Both the position numbers and the translations under genes were made by a program. The notes below the pieces were generated by a model. The model was not told the DNA's origin, did no database searches, and was given only the letters and a program-made list of their open reading frames with translations. Below are positions 1 to 12,778 of a DNA stretch of 43,707 nt, in pieces. This DNA is from Oscillospiraceae bacterium (GTDB taxonomy: Bacteria; Bacillota; Clostridia; Oscillospirales; CAG-272). The stretch is from assembly GCA_015065455.1 (NCBI GenBank), contig SVQI01000015.1, positions 1 to 43,707 of the forward strand. The letters are read 5' to 3'. Positions within the stretch are counted from its first letter, which is position 1. Every line of letters begins with the position of its first letter.

Positions 1-48
1 CTTTTATTCACTCCCTCGCCGCCGCTTCGCTACCTCGTCAGATGGAGC
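1..48. repeat. Right half of an inverted-repeat element (partial)
   Basis: This stretch matches 32437-32485 nearly base for base, including the segments CCCTCGCCGCCGCTTCGCTA and GTCAGATGGAGC. At the other site it is the right arm of an element of about 260 bp, so the window probably opens inside such an element. Confidence 0.7.
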
Positions 49-59
49 CGAGAATTACG

Positions 60-268
60 CGCTTCGCGCGTAAAAAGCACAAAATGTTAGGAGCTTCGCT
101 CCCGAACCCACACAAGAGGAGCACTTTTGAAAAAGTGCCCTCTTGACTCCCTCAAAACTTTAACTAAAATAAACTTTTATTATTTTTTTATATTATTTTT
201 TAAAAATAATATTTTATTTGCGCTTTTTGAAAAAAGCTCCTTTGGAATCCGCAAAAACTTTTAATAAA
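60..268. repeat. Interspersed repeat copy 1 (module D)
   Basis: This is the tail module of a repeat family that also occurs at 3886-4033, 11275-11430, 23025-23165, 32935-33095 and inverted at 43478-43612. Landmarks are GGAGCTTCGCTCCC, short hairpins of the AGTGCCC/GCACTTTT type, an AT-rich centre with TTTTTAAAAATAATATTTT, and the end GGAATCCGCAAAAACTT. It lies immediately beyond the hemW terminator. No gene is supported in 1-276. Confidence 0.8.
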
Positions 269-276
269 AAACAATC

Positions 277-304
277 AGGGTGTTGGCAATTTTGCCGACA
301 CCCT
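277..304 (-). terminator. Terminator of the lepA-hemW operon
   Basis: An 11-bp stem (AGGGTGTTGGC / GCCGACACCCT, one G-T pair) with a 6-base loop lies just downstream of the hemW stop. On the minus strand it is followed by a T-rich run. T-rich sequence on the plus side too means it could work in both directions. Confidence 0.85.
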
Positions 305-318
305 ATCTTTTTTATTAA

Positions 319-1503
319 TTATTTATCAAGCCCTTGCGCAATATTTTTCGTTATCTCACTGTCGTGGCTCATAAAGGTTGCAAGAATATAGTTCGAAACA
401 TACATTCCCTTGGTCGTAAACGAATAATGTCCGTTTTTATGCTCCATAAATCCGTTTTCAACGTAGAGCTTAAGCTCTTTTTCAAACATTTCTCCGAAAT
501 CCTTGTCAAACAGCTCTTTGAATTCATTTACGTTTATACCCTCGGAAAGACGAAGCTTCAACATAATATATTCATCAATTCTCTCCTCGGGAGAAACCGT
601 ATAGTTTTCTTCAAGAATGTCAATTCCCGCGTCAACGTATTCAAGCGCGTCCATAAACATATCCACGCTTCTCTTGTACGAAAAACGCTGATTGTCAAAA
701 TATGAATGCGCCGAAGGTCCAATACCGAGGTATTCTTCACAGTTCCAATACTTGAGATTATGTCTGCTCTTGTAGCCGTCTTTAGCAAAATTGCTTATCT
801 CATACTGCCAATAACCTCTGAATGCAAGGTAATCAACAGCGTATTTGTACATTTCGTATTCTGTATCCTCGTCGGGAAGATTAAGTCTGCTCTTCTTTTC
901 AAAGAAGGGTGTTCCCTCTTCTATTTTCAAACCGTAGAGAGAAATGTGCTTGGGTTGAAGGTCGCACACCTGCTCAAGCGTATATCCCAACGAATACTGT
1001 GTCTGTCCGGGAATTCCGTACATCAAATCAATGTTTATATTGTCAAATCCGGCTTTCTTTGCCATCTCGTAGCTTTCTACAAATTCATCAAAAGTATGAA
1101 TTCTTGAAAGTCCGCCAAGCTCCTCGTCACTGGCACTCTGAAGACCAAAGCTCAGACGGTTAACACCTGCTTTGCGATATCTTTTCAGCATCTTCAGATC
1201 TACCGTCGCGGGATTTGCTTCCATTGTAAACTCAACGTTAGGTGAAACGTTAAAGTTTCTGTATATTCCCGTTATAATTTCAAGCATTCTCTTAACAGGA
1301 AGAACGGTGGGCGTTCCGCCGCCTATATAAATTGTGTCGATTTCATATTCTGCAGTCTTTTCAGCATAGTCTTCCATCTGCAAAAGTATGGTATCTGTAA
1401 ATCTTACGTAATCTTGGAATTTTGTTATCGAATAGAAATCGCAATAATCACACTTGTGTTCACAAAACGGAATGTGAATATAAAGTCCAAGTCTTTTCTC
1501 CAT
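319..1503 (-). CDS. hemW: Radical SAM protein HemW (heme chaperone, HemN-like)
   Basis: This is a 394-residue radical SAM protein. The cluster-binding motif C14-x3-C18-x2-C21 is followed by DFYS, and the C-terminal part (about residues 290-380) is a HemN_C-type domain. HemW proteins bind heme and a 4Fe-4S cluster and are thought to deliver heme. They differ from true coproporphyrinogen dehydrogenase HemN, and the short N-terminus before CxxxCxxC fits HemW. The ATG start is preceded by GAGGGG. The gene lies 38 bases downstream of lepA in the same direction, the classical Bacillota lepA-hemW pair. The usual next genes (hrcA-grpE-dnaK-dnaJ) are absent; a terminator and a repeat follow instead. 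Family assignment is secure, but whether it handles heme in this organism is unknown. Confidence 0.92.
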   Translation of the reverse strand: MEKRLGLYIHIPFCEHKCDYCDFYSITKFQDYVRFTDTILLQMEDYAEKTAEYEIDTIYIGGGTPTVLPVKRMLEIITGIYRNFNVSPNVEFTMEANPATVDLKMLKRYRKAGVNRLSFGLQSASDEELGGLSRIHTFDEFVESYEMAKKAGFDNINIDLMYGIPGQTQYSLGYTLEQVCDLQPKHISLYGLKIEEGTPFFEKKSRLNLPDEDTEYEMYKYAVDYLAFRGYWQYEISNFAKDGYKSRHNLKYWNCEEYLGIGPSAHSYFDNQRFSYKRSVDMFMDALEYVDAGIDILEENYTVSPEERIDEYIMLKLRLSEGINVNEFKELFDKDFGEMFEKELKLYVENGFMEHKNGHYSFTTKGMYVSNYILATFMSHDSEITKNIAQGLDK

Positions 1504-1541
1504 ATCTTTCCCCTCTGTTTTTTCGCATATTTTTAAAAGTA

Positions 1542-3362
1542 TTATTCGTCGTCAAGCTTAAGTACAGCCATAAATGCTTCAGGTGTAACTTCGACCGTAC
1601 CCAGAGTACGCATCTTCTTTTTACCCTCTTTTTGCTTTTCAAGAAGCTTCTTCTTTCTGGTAATATCACCGCCGTAGCACTTTGCAAGAACGTCCTTGCG
1701 CAATGCCTTTACAGTTTCTCTGGCAATAACTCTTCCCCCTATTGCCGCCTGTATTGGCACCTCAAACAACTGACGCGGTATGTTATCTTTGAGCTTTTCG
1801 CAAATCTTTCTGCCTCTTGCGTACGCCTTTTCCTCGTGAACAATAAACGAAAGCGCGTCCACAACGTCACCATTAAGCAATATATCGAGCTTAACCAATT
1901 TGCTGGGTACGTATTCGGAAATTTCATAGTCAAGCGAAGCATATCCCTTACTTCTGCTCTTCAAAGCATCGAAAAAGTCATAGATTATTTCATTCAAGGG
2001 CAGTCTGTAATGAAGCTCCGCTCTTGTGGTGTCGATGTATGTCATATCAATAAAGACGCCTCGTCTGTCCTGACACAGCTCCATAATTCCGCCTATATAA
2101 TCAGACGGCGTAATTATACTGGCCTTAACCATAGGCTCGTATGCCGTTTCTATCTCGTCGGTCAACGGATAGTTTGCGGGGTTGTCAATAAATACTGTCT
2201 CCCCGTCTTTTTTGTCAATTTTATAGATAACGCTGGGCGCTGTGGTAATAAGGTCGAGGTTAAATTCGCGCTCGATTCTTTCCTCAATTATCTCCATATG
2301 CAAGAGTCCAAGGAAGCCGCATCTGAAACCAAAGCCCAATGCCGCTGACGTTTCAGGCTCAAAGGTCAATGCTGCATCATTAAGTCGGAGCTTTTCAAGT
2401 GCATCGCGCAAATCTCCGTACTTTGCTCCATCAGCAGGATAAATACCCGCGTATACCATAGGAACAGCTTTTTTAAATCCGGGAAGCGCTGTATCAATTC
2501 CGTTTTCGGCATTTGTAACAGTATCACCGACACGCGTATCCGATACGTTTTTGATGCTTGCGGTAATATATCCAACGTCGCCTGCCGCAAGATACTCCGT
2601 TTTTGCAAGACCGAAGGGTGACATATTACCAACGTCAACAACAGTAAATCTTGCGCCCGTTCCCATCATATATATATCGTCACCGCTTTTTATCTGTCCG
2701 TCAAAAACTCTTATATAAACGACTACTCCGAGATATGAGTCGTAATATGAGTCGAAAATCAAAGCTTTAAGCGGTTTGTCAACGTCTCCCTTAGGACAGG
2801 GGATATCGCTGACAATTTTGTCAAGCACCTTATCAATGTTAAGTCCGCTCTTTGCGGAAATAGCAGGACAGTCCTCTGCAGGAATACCGATTACGTCCTC
2901 AATTTCTTTTCTTACTCTGTCGGGGTCAGCCGCAGGCAAGTCCATTTTGTTTATTACGGGGACTATTTCAAGGTCGGCGTCAACGGCAAGATAGGCGTTT
3001 GCAAGTGTCTGCGCCTGTATTCCCTGCGTTGAGTCAACAACAAGCAATGCTCCGTCGCACGCGTTAAGTGAACGCGATACTTCGTAGTTAAAGTCAACGT
3101 GCCCGGGAGTGTCAATCAAATTTAAAACGTATTCCTGACCGTCGGGCGCTTTATAATCAAGCTTGACGGCGCGCGCTTTGATGGTTATACCCCTTTCTCT
3201 TTCGAGGTCCATATTGTCAAGAAGCTGTTCTTCCATTTCTCTTTTGGTAACAGCCTGAGTATACTCAAGTATTCTGTCGGCAAGAGTTGATTTGCCATGG
3301 TCTATGTGAGCAACTATCGAAAAATTTCTGATATTCTTTTGTCTGTCGTTCGTTATTGACAT
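1542..3362 (-). CDS. lepA: Elongation factor 4 (LepA), ribosome back-translocating GTPase
   Basis: This 606-residue protein has the normal LepA length and contains the whole family architecture. The G1 motif AHIDHGKST is at residues 18-26, followed by DTPGHVDF (G3) and NKMDLP (G4), the EF-G-like domains, and the LepA-specific basic C-terminus rich in [15 protein letters not shown]. LepA acts on the ribosome, where it remodels stalled or mistranslocated complexes. The ATG start is preceded by GGAG at good spacing, and a sigma-A promoter lies about 32-60 bases upstream. It is the first gene of the lepA-hemW operon. Confidence 0.97.
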   Translation of the reverse strand: MSITNDRQKNIRNFSIVAHIDHGKSTLADRILEYTQAVTKREMEEQLLDNMDLERERGITIKARAVKLDYKAPDGQEYVLNLIDTPGHVDFNYEVSRSLNACDGALLVVDSTQGIQAQTLANAYLAVDADLEIVPVINKMDLPAADPDRVRKEIEDVIGIPAEDCPAISAKSGLNIDKVLDKIVSDIPCPKGDVDKPLKALIFDSYYDSYLGVVVYIRVFDGQIKSGDDIYMMGTGARFTVVDVGNMSPFGLAKTEYLAAGDVGYITASIKNVSDTRVGDTVTNAENGIDTALPGFKKAVPMVYAGIYPADGAKYGDLRDALEKLRLNDAALTFEPETSAALGFGFRCGFLGLLHMEIIEERIEREFNLDLITTAPSVIYKIDKKDGETVFIDNPANYPLTDEIETAYEPMVKASIITPSDYIGGIMELCQDRRGVFIDMTYIDTTRAELHYRLPLNEIIYDFFDALKSRSKGYASLDYEISEYVPSKLVKLDILLNGDVVDALSFIVHEEKAYARGRKICEKLKDNIPRQLFEVPIQAAIGGRVIARETVKALRKDVLAKCYGGDITRKKKLLEKQKEGKKKMRTLGTVEVTPEAFMAVLKLDDE

Positions 3363-3393
3363 ACACTTTCTCCATTATAATAATACTTATTTA

Positions 3394-3422
3394 ATTATAG
3401 ACCATTATCACCATTAAATCAA
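3394..3422 (-). promoter_or_regulatory. Sigma-A promoter of lepA-hemW
   Basis: On the minus strand the -35 TTGATT (3417-3422) and the -10 TATAAT (3394-3399) are separated by exactly 17 bases. The predicted transcript begins near 3387, about 25 bases before the lepA start. Confidence 0.8.
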
Positions 3423-3459
3423 GTACATTTTTAAAAAAACGGGCGGGGCAAGATATACC

Positions 3460-4033
3460 ACCCTACCAAATTAGGCAATACCACTTTTGCAAACCAAGGG
3501 GGGTACCGATGGAGGAACGCCCTCGGCCGTTTGAAAGAGAGGGGTCGAGGGGAGGGGAGGAATCGAAATCCCCACCCGCGAACCCCAAAAACTTACTTCG
3601 TGCGTTTCGGGGAACCCCGGCGCCCCTATATGCCTTCTTTGGTTACTTTCTTGGCACGCAAGAAAGTAACGTAAAAAAAGAAAAGCCATTATTATTAAAA
3701 CAAATAATACGTCTTATAAGCGGGACATCTCATAGAACTTGCATTAAACTTGACCTCCATCTGAGAAGATAAAATTATGCGTGTTCGATTGTCATCCTTG
3801 AGCAAGCCGCCGCGAGATTCTTCGCTACGTTCGAGAATGACAACGCGGCGGCGCAGCGAAGGATCCCGAACACGCAATTTAACGCGCTCCCAAACCCACA
3901 CAAAAGGAGCGCTTTTAAAAAAGCGCCCTCTTGACTCCCCCAAAACTTTTAATAAAAAATTTCATATCATTTTTTTAAAAATAATATTTTAATTGCGCTT
4001 TTTGAAAAAAACGCCTTTGGAAACCGCAAAAAC
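3460..4033. repeat. Interspersed repeat copy 2 (modules A-B-C-D)
   Basis: The whole intergenic space is filled by a composite non-coding repeat that is collinear with 10893-11430. Module A (about 3460-3600) is G-rich, with CCCTCGGCCGTTTGAAAGAG. Module B (3631-3690) holds the perfect hairpin GTTACTTTCTTG-GCACG-CAAGAAAGTAAC at 3642-3670. Module C (about 3777-3885) contains facing GCCGCCGCG and CGCGGCGGC arms. Module D (3886-4033) ends in CCGCAAAAACTTTAATAAAA next to the atp terminator. Open frames across it are repeat artefacts. Confidence 0.85.
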
Positions 4034-4042
4034 TTTAATAAA

Positions 4043-4072
4043 AAGCCCGTACTGCTTTTTCAGTACAGGCTT
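4043..4072 (-). terminator. Terminator of the atp operon
   Basis: The stem AAGCCTGTACTG / CAGTACGGGCTT (minus strand, one U-G pair) with a 6-base loop is followed by a T-rich run. It begins 10 bases after the atpC stop. A T6 run on the plus side suggests bidirectional use. Confidence 0.85.
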
Positions 4073-4082
4073 TTTTGTTTGA

Positions 4083-5776
<1,694 letters not shown>

Positions 5777-5779
5777 TTA

Positions 5780-6586
5780 CTATATTCCGCTGCCCGCAAC
5801 AATTTCGGTAATTTCCTGCGTAATCGCTCCCTGACGGGCACGGTTATATTCAAGACCAAGTCTTTCAAGCATTTCCTGTGCATTTTTGTCAGCGTTATCC
5901 ATAGCCACCCTACGAGCCGCAATTTCACAAGCAAAGCTTTCTTTTACACAAGATACTATCATTCCCGATACGTATTCAGGCACGACAGCATTAAGTACAG
6001 TTTCCGCATCAGGTTCAAATATTGCGCTCTCTGTTTTAAGCTTTTCGCTCTTTCTATCCAAAGGAAGCACCCATCTGACCTCAGCTTCCTGCGACATAAG
6101 CGAAATATATTTCGTACATACAATTCCAAACTTATCAATTTTTCCGCCAACAAAGTCAGAACAGACTTCATTTGCTATATTCATAGCATCGGAAAAACTA
6201 AACTTCTCAGCACTCACGTACTTTCCGCCGTATTTTTCACAGGCGCGTTTACCGACCGCGATAATCTCTGCATTTTGATATTCGCGCATTAAACGAAAAA
6301 TATTCGCATTATATCCGCCGGCAAGTCCTCTGTCACCAGCAATAACTACCAAACGGATTTTATCACCCGTTCTTTTTTTCATATACGGGTTGTTTCTGCA
6401 ATCCTCATACGATGAAAGCTGTTCAGCAACCTCGTTAAAAGCCTCCGCATACTCGTTGCCCTTTATCATAGACTCCGTAGCGCGTCTTATTTTAGACGAC
6501 GCAACCAAACCCATAGCCTTCGTCAGATGGAGAGTGGAATTTACACTCTTAATCCTTGTTCTGAGTTGCTTTATATCAGCGCTCAT
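5780..6586 (-). CDS. atpG: ATP synthase F1 gamma subunit
   Basis: This is the 268-residue central rotor shaft. The N-terminal helix ([27 protein letters not shown]) and the C-terminal helix ending [20 protein letters not shown] are the conserved coiled-coil parts, and the Rossmann-like middle contains [10 protein letters not shown]. It is slightly shorter than the common 285 residues, with no sign of damage. The start overlaps the end of atpA by 11 bases and has a GAGGGTG ribosome site. Confidence 0.95.
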   Translation of the reverse strand: MSADIKQLRTRIKSVNSTLHLTKAMGLVASSKIRRATESMIKGNEYAEAFNEVAEQLSSYEDCRNNPYMKKRTGDKIRLVVIAGDRGLAGGYNANIFRLMREYQNAEIIAVGKRACEKYGGKYVSAEKFSFSDAMNIANEVCSDFVGGKIDKFGIVCTKYISLMSQEAEVRWVLPLDRKSEKLKTESAIFEPDAETVLNAVVPEYVSGMIVSCVKESFACEIAARRVAMDNADKNAQEMLERLGLEYNRARQGAITQEITEIVAGSGI

Positions 6587-8084
6587 AATTCACCCTCTTC
6601 AGTTCATTAAGAGCTGTCTTCAGTTCTTCTATATCAGACTCTTCCCAAAATCCCGCTTCAATTCGGTTCAAAAATGAGCTGTATTTATTTTCAAGCAAAG
6701 CATAAAGGGAATTTTCGTATTCCTTAACTTTTTTTACAGGTACTTCATTCAAGTAACCGTTTATGACAGCATAAACGATAGCAACCTGACAACCAACCTT
6801 AACAGGCGCATTTCTTCCCTGCTTCAAAACCTCAACAATTCTTTCTCCAAGCGCAAGTCTCGCCTTCGTATCAGCGTCAAGGTCGCTTCCAAACTGAGCA
6901 AATGCTTGTAATTCTCGATACTGAGAATACAAAAGCTTAAGCTCGCCCGATACTTTTTTCATACCCTTAAGCTGAGCTGAACCTCCTACACGGCTTACCG
7001 AAATACCGGGGTTAATCGCCGGCATAACACCTGCATGGAAAAGCTCGGTCTCCAAAAATATCTGTCCGTCTGTTATTGAGATAACATTAGTCGGAATATA
7101 AGCAGAAACGTCACCCGCCTGAGTTTCAATTATGGGAAGAGCAGTTATTGAACCTCCTCCGTATTCTGGTGCAACGCACGCCGCACGCTCCAGCAGTCTT
7201 GAATGGAGATAAAAAACATCTCCTGGATATGCTTCTCTGCCGGGGGGACGTCTGATAAGCAAAGATAAGGCTCTGTAAGCAACCGCGTGCTTTGATAAAT
7301 CGTCGTAAATAATAAGCACGTCTTTTCCTTGCTCTCTGAAATATTCCGCCATAGCGCAACCCGAATATGGTGCTACGTATTGAAGCGGAGCCGACTCTGA
7401 TGCAGTTGCAGATACGATTATCGTATAGTCCATAGCTCCCGCCTTTGTAAGCTCATTTGCAAGCTGTACAACTGAACTGTTCTTCTGCCCAATGGCTACG
7501 TAAATACATAATACACCTGTATTCTTCTGATTAATTATCGTATCAATAACGATTTCCGTTTTACCGGTCTGTCTGTCTCCGATAATAAGCTCTCTCTGTC
7601 CTCTGCCTATTGGAATCATACTGTCAATAGCCTTAATTCCGGTTTGAAGCGGAACGGATACACTTTTTCTTTCAATAATACCGGGCGCTTCAGCTTCAAT
7701 AGGACGGGTTTCGGTCGTTATAATACCGCCTTTACCGTCTATAGCTTCGCCAAGTGCATTCACAACACGTCCAAGCATAGCTTCTCCAACGGGAACTGAC
7801 AAAATTTTCCCCGTTCTTCTTACGGAAGTACCCTCGCGAACGGTGTTTTTGTCGGACAGCAACGCTACCGATACAGTATCTGTTTCAAGATTCTGCGCCA
7901 GTCCTAAGCTTCCGTCTTCGAATTCAAGAAGCTCGCTTGCCATACATTCACGAAGTCCGTAAACACGCGCTATTCCGTCTCCGACAAGAATAACCGTTCC
8001 CGTTTCCTTCATTTCTATTTTCGATTTATAGTTTTTTATCTGTTCTTTTATAACACTGCTTATTTCTTCAGGTCTTGTGTTCAT
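6576..8084 (-). CDS. atpA: ATP synthase F1 alpha subunit
   Basis: This is the non-catalytic nucleotide-binding subunit, 502 residues, normal length. It contains the P-loop GDRQTGKT, the segment [14 protein letters not shown], the arginine-finger region [17 protein letters not shown] and the typical N-terminal [12 protein letters not shown]. The ATG shares one base with the atpH stop (TGATG), indicating translational coupling. Confidence 0.97.
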   Translation of the reverse strand: MNTRPEEISSVIKEQIKNYKSKIEMKETGTVILVGDGIARVYGLRECMASELLEFEDGSLGLAQNLETDTVSVALLSDKNTVREGTSVRRTGKILSVPVGEAMLGRVVNALGEAIDGKGGIITTETRPIEAEAPGIIERKSVSVPLQTGIKAIDSMIPIGRGQRELIIGDRQTGKTEIVIDTIINQKNTGVLCIYVAIGQKNSSVVQLANELTKAGAMDYTIIVSATASESAPLQYVAPYSGCAMAEYFREQGKDVLIIYDDLSKHAVAYRALSLLIRRPPGREAYPGDVFYLHSRLLERAACVAPEYGGGSITALPIIETQAGDVSAYIPTNVISITDGQIFLETELFHAGVMPAINPGISVSRVGGSAQLKGMKKVSGELKLLYSQYRELQAFAQFGSDLDADTKARLALGERIVEVLKQGRNAPVKVGCQVAIVYAVINGYLNEVPVKKVKEYENSLYALLENKYSSFLNRIEAGFWEESDIEELKTALNELKRVNYER

Positions 8085-8611
8085 CAGTCTATCACTTCCC
8101 TTATATCGCGTAAACGTTGACGTAAACTGCCATCCATTATTTTCCCGTCGGCTTCAACGATAATTCCGCCAAGCAATTTTTCATCAACTTCACATTCTAA
8201 GTCAACTCTGCCCTTGCAAACAGCTTCAAGTTTTTTTATAAGATTTGCCTTTTGGTCTTCAGTAAGAGATACAGCGCTCGTAACCTTTGCCTTTGATATG
8301 TGCCTTAAGGCACCATAAAGTAAGTTGTACTCTTCCACTGACCCAAAAAAGCACGACATTCTTCCTCTCTCGCAAAGCAAATGTAAATACGAAAGAACCT
8401 GCTCGGGAACTTTGTCAATAAAAACGTTTTTTATTGACGAAAGTCTTTCGTTTAATGAAATAGCGGGAGATTTTAGAAACTCCATATACTCGGGGTTTTC
8501 AAGAAGCGTTGACTTTATAATATCTAAGCTGTCAGCAAATTCTTTTTCTGCCTTTTGTTCGCAGGCAAGCAAAAAAACCGCAGTTCCGTATTCCTTAGCA
8601 ATATCAGTCAT
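8084..8611 (-). CDS. atpH: ATP synthase F1 delta subunit (stator, OSCP-like)
   Basis: The 175-residue protein joins the top of the F1 head to the b-subunit stalk. It begins [13 protein letters not shown], and its C-terminal part carries the conserved stretch [20 protein letters not shown]. Its ATG overlaps the atpF stop by 4 bases, and GGTGAT is the likely ribosome site inside the end of atpF. Order and length match the family. Confidence 0.94.
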   Translation of the reverse strand: MTDIAKEYGTAVFLLACEQKAEKEFADSLDIIKSTLLENPEYMEFLKSPAISLNERLSSIKNVFIDKVPEQVLSYLHLLCERGRMSCFFGSVEEYNLLYGALRHISKAKVTSAVSLTEDQKANLIKKLEAVCKGRVDLECEVDEKLLGGIIVEADGKIMDGSLRQRLRDIREVID

Positions 8612-9111
8612 TGCATATCACCAATCTTTTCAATAAAAGAGTCTATTAATTCTCTGTGATCTTCGGTTTTTATCTCTCTTTCAAGCATTTTTTCAGCGAG
8701 AGCTCCCGAAACCTCAACGATCTCTTTTTTAATTTCCAAAGCAGCCTTTTTCTTTTCAAGCTCTGCTTCCGTTTTTGCCGTTCGGATAATTCCGTCAGCT
8801 TCTTTTTCAGCCTTCAAAACTATCTGTTCGCCGCGGTATCTTGCGTTTTCCGTAGCATTATTAAGAATGGTATCTGCTTCCATTTGCGCACCGGATAGTT
8901 TTTCTTCCCACTCTTTTCGACTGAGGTTTGCCTCGTTTTCGGCAATCTCCGCCGAAGCGTATCTCTCGTCTATCTCGCTCTGTCTTTTATCAAGAACCGA
9001 CTTTATAGGCTTAAACAGGAATTTCTTTACTCCTAAAAAAAGTATAAAAAGGTTTGCAAGAGAAATCAATATCTGCCACAGATTGACAGAAATGACGTCT
9101 AGTGTTTGCAT
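8608..9111 (-). CDS. atpF: ATP synthase Fo b subunit
   Basis: This is a 167-residue peripheral-stalk protein. One N-terminal membrane helix (about residues 8-28) precedes a long, charged, Glu/Lys/Ala-rich helix (residues 35-150) that forms the coiled-coil stator. Only one b-type gene is present, so the stalk should be a homodimer. It lies 17 bases after atpE with a GGAG site. Confidence 0.94.
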   Translation of the reverse strand: MQTLDVISVNLWQILISLANLFILFLGVKKFLFKPIKSVLDKRQSEIDERYASAEIAENEANLSRKEWEEKLSGAQMEADTILNNATENARYRGEQIVLKAEKEADGIIRTAKTEAELEKKKAALEIKKEIVEVSGALAEKMLEREIKTEDHRELIDSFIEKIGDMQ

Positions 9112-9128
9112 TTCTTTATTCTCCTATA

Positions 9129-10326
<1,198 letters not shown>

Positions 10327-10368
10327 ACAACAATCACCTCTATGTATTGTCACGTATTCCGTTTTGTG

Positions 10369-10749
10369 TTATTTCTTATCAAACAACGGACGGAAAATAA
10401 TTGCAAACCGCGTAAAAAACAAAGGAATTATAACCGTCCACGTATTAAAATACGGTAGCATCACGCCAATTATCATGACTATAAGCAATAGCATATTACG
10501 ATACAAATTTGATGCTTTTATCGTGTTTTTGGCATCGCTTTCATCCTTTACGACTGCGTTTTGTATGGTTATGCCCATAAGCAAAAAGTTTAATACGGCA
10601 ACAACGCCGCTTAACAAATTCCCAAGCAGCACTGTGTAATCCCATTCGCCTATGATGAGAAATATCGACTGCAAAAGAGCGCTTAATATTAAAACCCAAG
10701 AAAGAATATATTTTGTTTCTTTTACTACTACGGGGTCTACTTTTTTCAT
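10369..10749 (-). CDS. AtpI-like small membrane protein (ATP synthase subunit I family)
   Basis: This 126-residue protein has four hydrophobic segments (about residues 14-32, 38-58, 84-102 and 104-120) with a polar middle (VKDESDAKN). It is the first gene of the atp operon, where ATP-synt_I/AtpI proteins normally sit; these help c-ring assembly or ion supply. Sequence conservation in this family is low, so the call rests mainly on topology, size and position. The ribosome site AGGAGGC precedes the ATG and directly follows the T-run of the leader hairpin. Confidence 0.75.
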   Translation of the reverse strand: MKKVDPVVVKETKYILSWVLILSALLQSIFLIIGEWDYTVLLGNLLSGVVAVLNFLLMGITIQNAVVKDESDAKNTIKASNLYRNMLLLIVMIIGVMLPYFNTWTVIIPLFFTRFAIIFRPLFDKK

Positions 10750-10774
10750 TTAAAAGCCTCCTAAAAAAAACAAA

Positions 10775-10806
10775 GAACCAGCCAATCCCCCTCAGACAGC
10801 TGGTTC
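10775..10806 (-). promoter_or_regulatory. Terminator-like hairpin in the atp operon leader (possible attenuator)
   Basis: GAACCAGC (minus strand, with an extra G before it) pairs with GCTGGTTC across a 16-base loop containing GAGGGGGATTGG. TTTGTTTTTTTT follows, then the AGGAGGC ribosome site of the first gene. The hairpin lies between the promoter and the first gene, where an intrinsic terminator would cut off the whole operon. No known riboswitch class was recognised. Confidence 0.6.
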
Positions 10807-10832
10807 CAAAAATAATTCATATACTGTTGTAT

Positions 10833-10861
10833 ATTATAACTCTTTTTTTCTGTTTTGTCAA
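10833..10861 (-). promoter_or_regulatory. Consensus sigma-A promoter of the atp operon
   Basis: A perfect -35 TTGACA (10856-10861) and a perfect -10 TATAAT (10833-10838) are 17 bases apart on the minus strand. Transcription should begin near 10826, giving a leader of about 77 bases. Confidence 0.92.
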
Positions 10862-10892
10862 CAGAATTAAATAACAAACAGCATTGGCAGAG

Positions 10893-11430
10893 ACAGGCGT
10901 CCTACCAAGTTAGACAATAATATCTCAGCAAATCAAGGGGGGTACCGAGGGAGGAACGCCCTCGGCCGTTTGAAAGAGAGGGGTCGAGGGGAGGGGAGGA
11001 TCGGAACTCTCCTCCCCTTGTGCCTTCTTTGGTTACTTTCTTGGCACGCAAGAAAGTAACGTAAAAAAAGAAAAAGACAGTATTATTTAGATAAATAATA
11101 CGTCTTAAAAGCAAGACATCTCATAGAACTTGCATTAAACTTGACCTCCATATGAGAAGATAAAATTATGCGTGTTCGATTGTCATCCTTGAGCAAGCCG
11201 CCGCGAAATTCTTCGCTACGCTCGAGAATGACAACGCGGCGGCGCAGCTAAGGATCCCGAACACGCAATTAAACACGCTCCCGAACCCGCACAAAAGGAG
11301 CGCTTTTAAAAAAGCGCCCTCTTGACTCCCCCAAAACTTTTAATAAAAAATTTTATATTATTTTTTTAAAAATAATATTTTAATTGCGCTTTTTGAAAAA
11401 AGCTCCTTTGGAATCCGCAAAAACTTAAAA
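10893..11430. repeat. Interspersed repeat copy 3 (modules A-B-C-D)
   Basis: This copy is collinear with 3460-4033 from CCTACCAA...TTAG through the hairpin module B (11032-11060), the shared linker with CATAGAACTTGCATTAAACT, module C (about 11163-11270) and module D (11275-11430). About 110 bases of modules A and B are almost identical to 32735-32845. It lies just beyond the vor operon terminator. No gene is supported here. Confidence 0.85.
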
Positions 11431-11451
11431 AAATTATTAATAACAAAAAAC

Positions 11452-11475
11452 AACCGAAGGATTTTTCCTTCGGTT
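11452..11475 (-). terminator. Terminator of the ligase-VOR operon
   Basis: The perfect 9-bp stem AACCGAAGG / CCTTCGGTT with a 6-base loop is followed on the minus strand by a run of T. It lies 14 bases after the stop of the gamma subunit. Confidence 0.88.
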
Positions 11476-11489
11476 ATTTTAATTATTGT

Positions 11490-12023
11490 TTATTTAAAGT
11501 TGTAGCCTGTTTCGATAGCCTTGAGGTTGATATCAAACATATCTGCGCGCTTTGCAGATACAACTTTCTTCAAACCATCTTCAAGGTTTTCATAGGAAAC
11601 AGCGCCCGTTTCCTTTATAAACTTACCTACCATAATCATATTGGCAAGTGTGGGAGCTCCTATTTCCTGAGCAAGCTTGTTTGCAGGAACGTAGAATACG
11701 TTAACGTCCGTTCTCTCAACCTTTCTTGCGATAAGAGTTGATTCTACGATTATCGTGCCGCCGGATACGACTTCCTTTTCATATTTGTCAAGAGAAGGAA
11801 GGTTCATCGCAATAAGAACGTCGGGTTTTGATACGATAGGAGAACCGATAGGAGTATCACTTACGATAACACTGCAGTTTGCTGTTCCTCCACGCATTTC
11901 GGGACCGTATGAGGGAAGCCAGCTTATCTGTTTGCCTTCAAGCATGCCCTTGTATGCAAGAAATTTTCCTGCAAAGAGTACGCCCTGTCCGCCGAAGCCC
12001 GCAATAAGTGTATTAGTAGTCAT
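11490..12023 (-). CDS. 2-oxoacid:ferredoxin oxidoreductase, gamma subunit (VorC/KorC type)
   Basis: This 177-residue protein is the small catalytic-core subunit of the CoA-dependent 2-oxoacid:ferredoxin oxidoreductases. It opens with the family signature [22 protein letters not shown] and contains [15 protein letters not shown], both typical of the gamma domain. It follows the beta gene after 2 bases with a strong AAAGGAGG site. With the other three subunits it forms a complete delta-alpha-beta-gamma set. Substrate cannot be fixed from this subunit. Confidence 0.92.
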   Translation of the reverse strand: MTTNTLIAGFGGQGVLFAGKFLAYKGMLEGKQISWLPSYGPEMRGGTANCSVIVSDTPIGSPIVSKPDVLIAMNLPSLDKYEKEVVSGGTIIVESTLIARKVERTDVNVFYVPANKLAQEIGAPTLANMIMVGKFIKETGAVSYENLEDGLKKVVSAKRADMFDINLKAIETGYNFK

Positions 12024-12025
12024 AA

Positions 12026-12778
12026 TTATTCAGCCTCCTTTGTTGCACTTCTGTCCTTGTAAACGCCCAAAGGATAGTAAGGAATCATCTTTTCTTCAAC
12101 CCACTTCAACGCGTCAACGGGTGTCATACCCCAGTTTGTAGGACAAGAGGATACAACTTCGATAAGCGAGAAGCCTTTTTTGTTTATCTGATTTTCAAAC
12201 GCTTTCTTGATTGCTTTCTGCGCTTCCTTTACGTTCTTAACGTTGTTTACGGCAACTCTTGCAATAAATTCGGGACCGTCAAGAGTAGAAAGCATTTCGC
12301 TTACCTTAACGGGATAACCTGCAATATTTACGTCTCTGCCGTAGGGTGACGTCTGAGTTACCTGACCGGGAAGTGACGTAGGAGCCATCTGTCCGCCCGT
12401 CATACCGTAAATTGCGTTATTTACGAATATTACCGTAATATTTTCGTTTCTTGTTGCGGCGTGTACAGTCTCAGCCATACCGATAGAAGCCAAGTCACCG
12501 TCGCCCTGATATGTAAATATAACGTTTTCGGGCATAGCTCTCTTAAGACCCGTAGCAACTGCGGGTGCTCTGCCGTGAGCCGCCTCAACCATATCACATT
12601 CAAAATAGTTATATGCAAAAACGGCACATCCAACGGGGGCAACACCGATAGTCTTTCCCTCGATACCAAGGTCGTCTATTGCCTGAGCAACAAGACGGTG
12701 AATAATACCGTGTGTACAGCCGGGACAATAATGAAGCTCGGCGTCAGTCATGCTTTTCGGTTTTTCAAATACTACCAT
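12026..12778 (-). CDS. 2-oxoacid:ferredoxin oxidoreductase, beta subunit (TPP-binding)
   Basis: This is the 250-residue thiamine-diphosphate-binding subunit. The motif [12 protein letters not shown]...[12 protein letters not shown] is the TPP/Mg site, and HYCPGCTHG near the N-terminus is characteristic of the Vor/Kor branch. The start codon overlaps the alpha stop (TAATG) and is preceded by GGAGGGG, so the subunits are translationally coupled. Close sequence type is shared by enzymes annotated for branched-chain 2-oxoacids and for 2-oxoglutarate; the Val T-box far upstream favours branched-chain substrates. Confidence 0.92.
   Translation of the reverse strand: MVVFEKPKSMTDAELHYCPGCTHGIIHRLVAQAIDDLGIEGKTIGVAPVGCAVFAYNYFECDMVEAAHGRAPAVATGLKRAMPENVIFTYQGDGDLASIGMAETVHAATRNENITVIFVNNAIYGMTGGQMAPTSLPGQVTQTSPYGRDVNIAGYPVKVSEMLSTLDGPEFIARVAVNNVKNVKEAQKAIKKAFENQINKKGFSLIEVVSSCPTNWGMTPVDALKWVEEKMIPYYPLGVYKDRSATKEAE

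Noticed and set aside
1422..2348. 308-codon plus-strand frame opposite lepA/hemW
   Set aside because: It is the shadow of two firmly identified genes on the other strand and shows no recognisable protein pattern.
3471..3943. Open frames over repeat copy 2, including one encoding ACQESNQRRH
   Set aside because: The same peptide pieces recur in every repeat copy because they translate hairpin module B. There is no ribosome site, and frames differ between copies.
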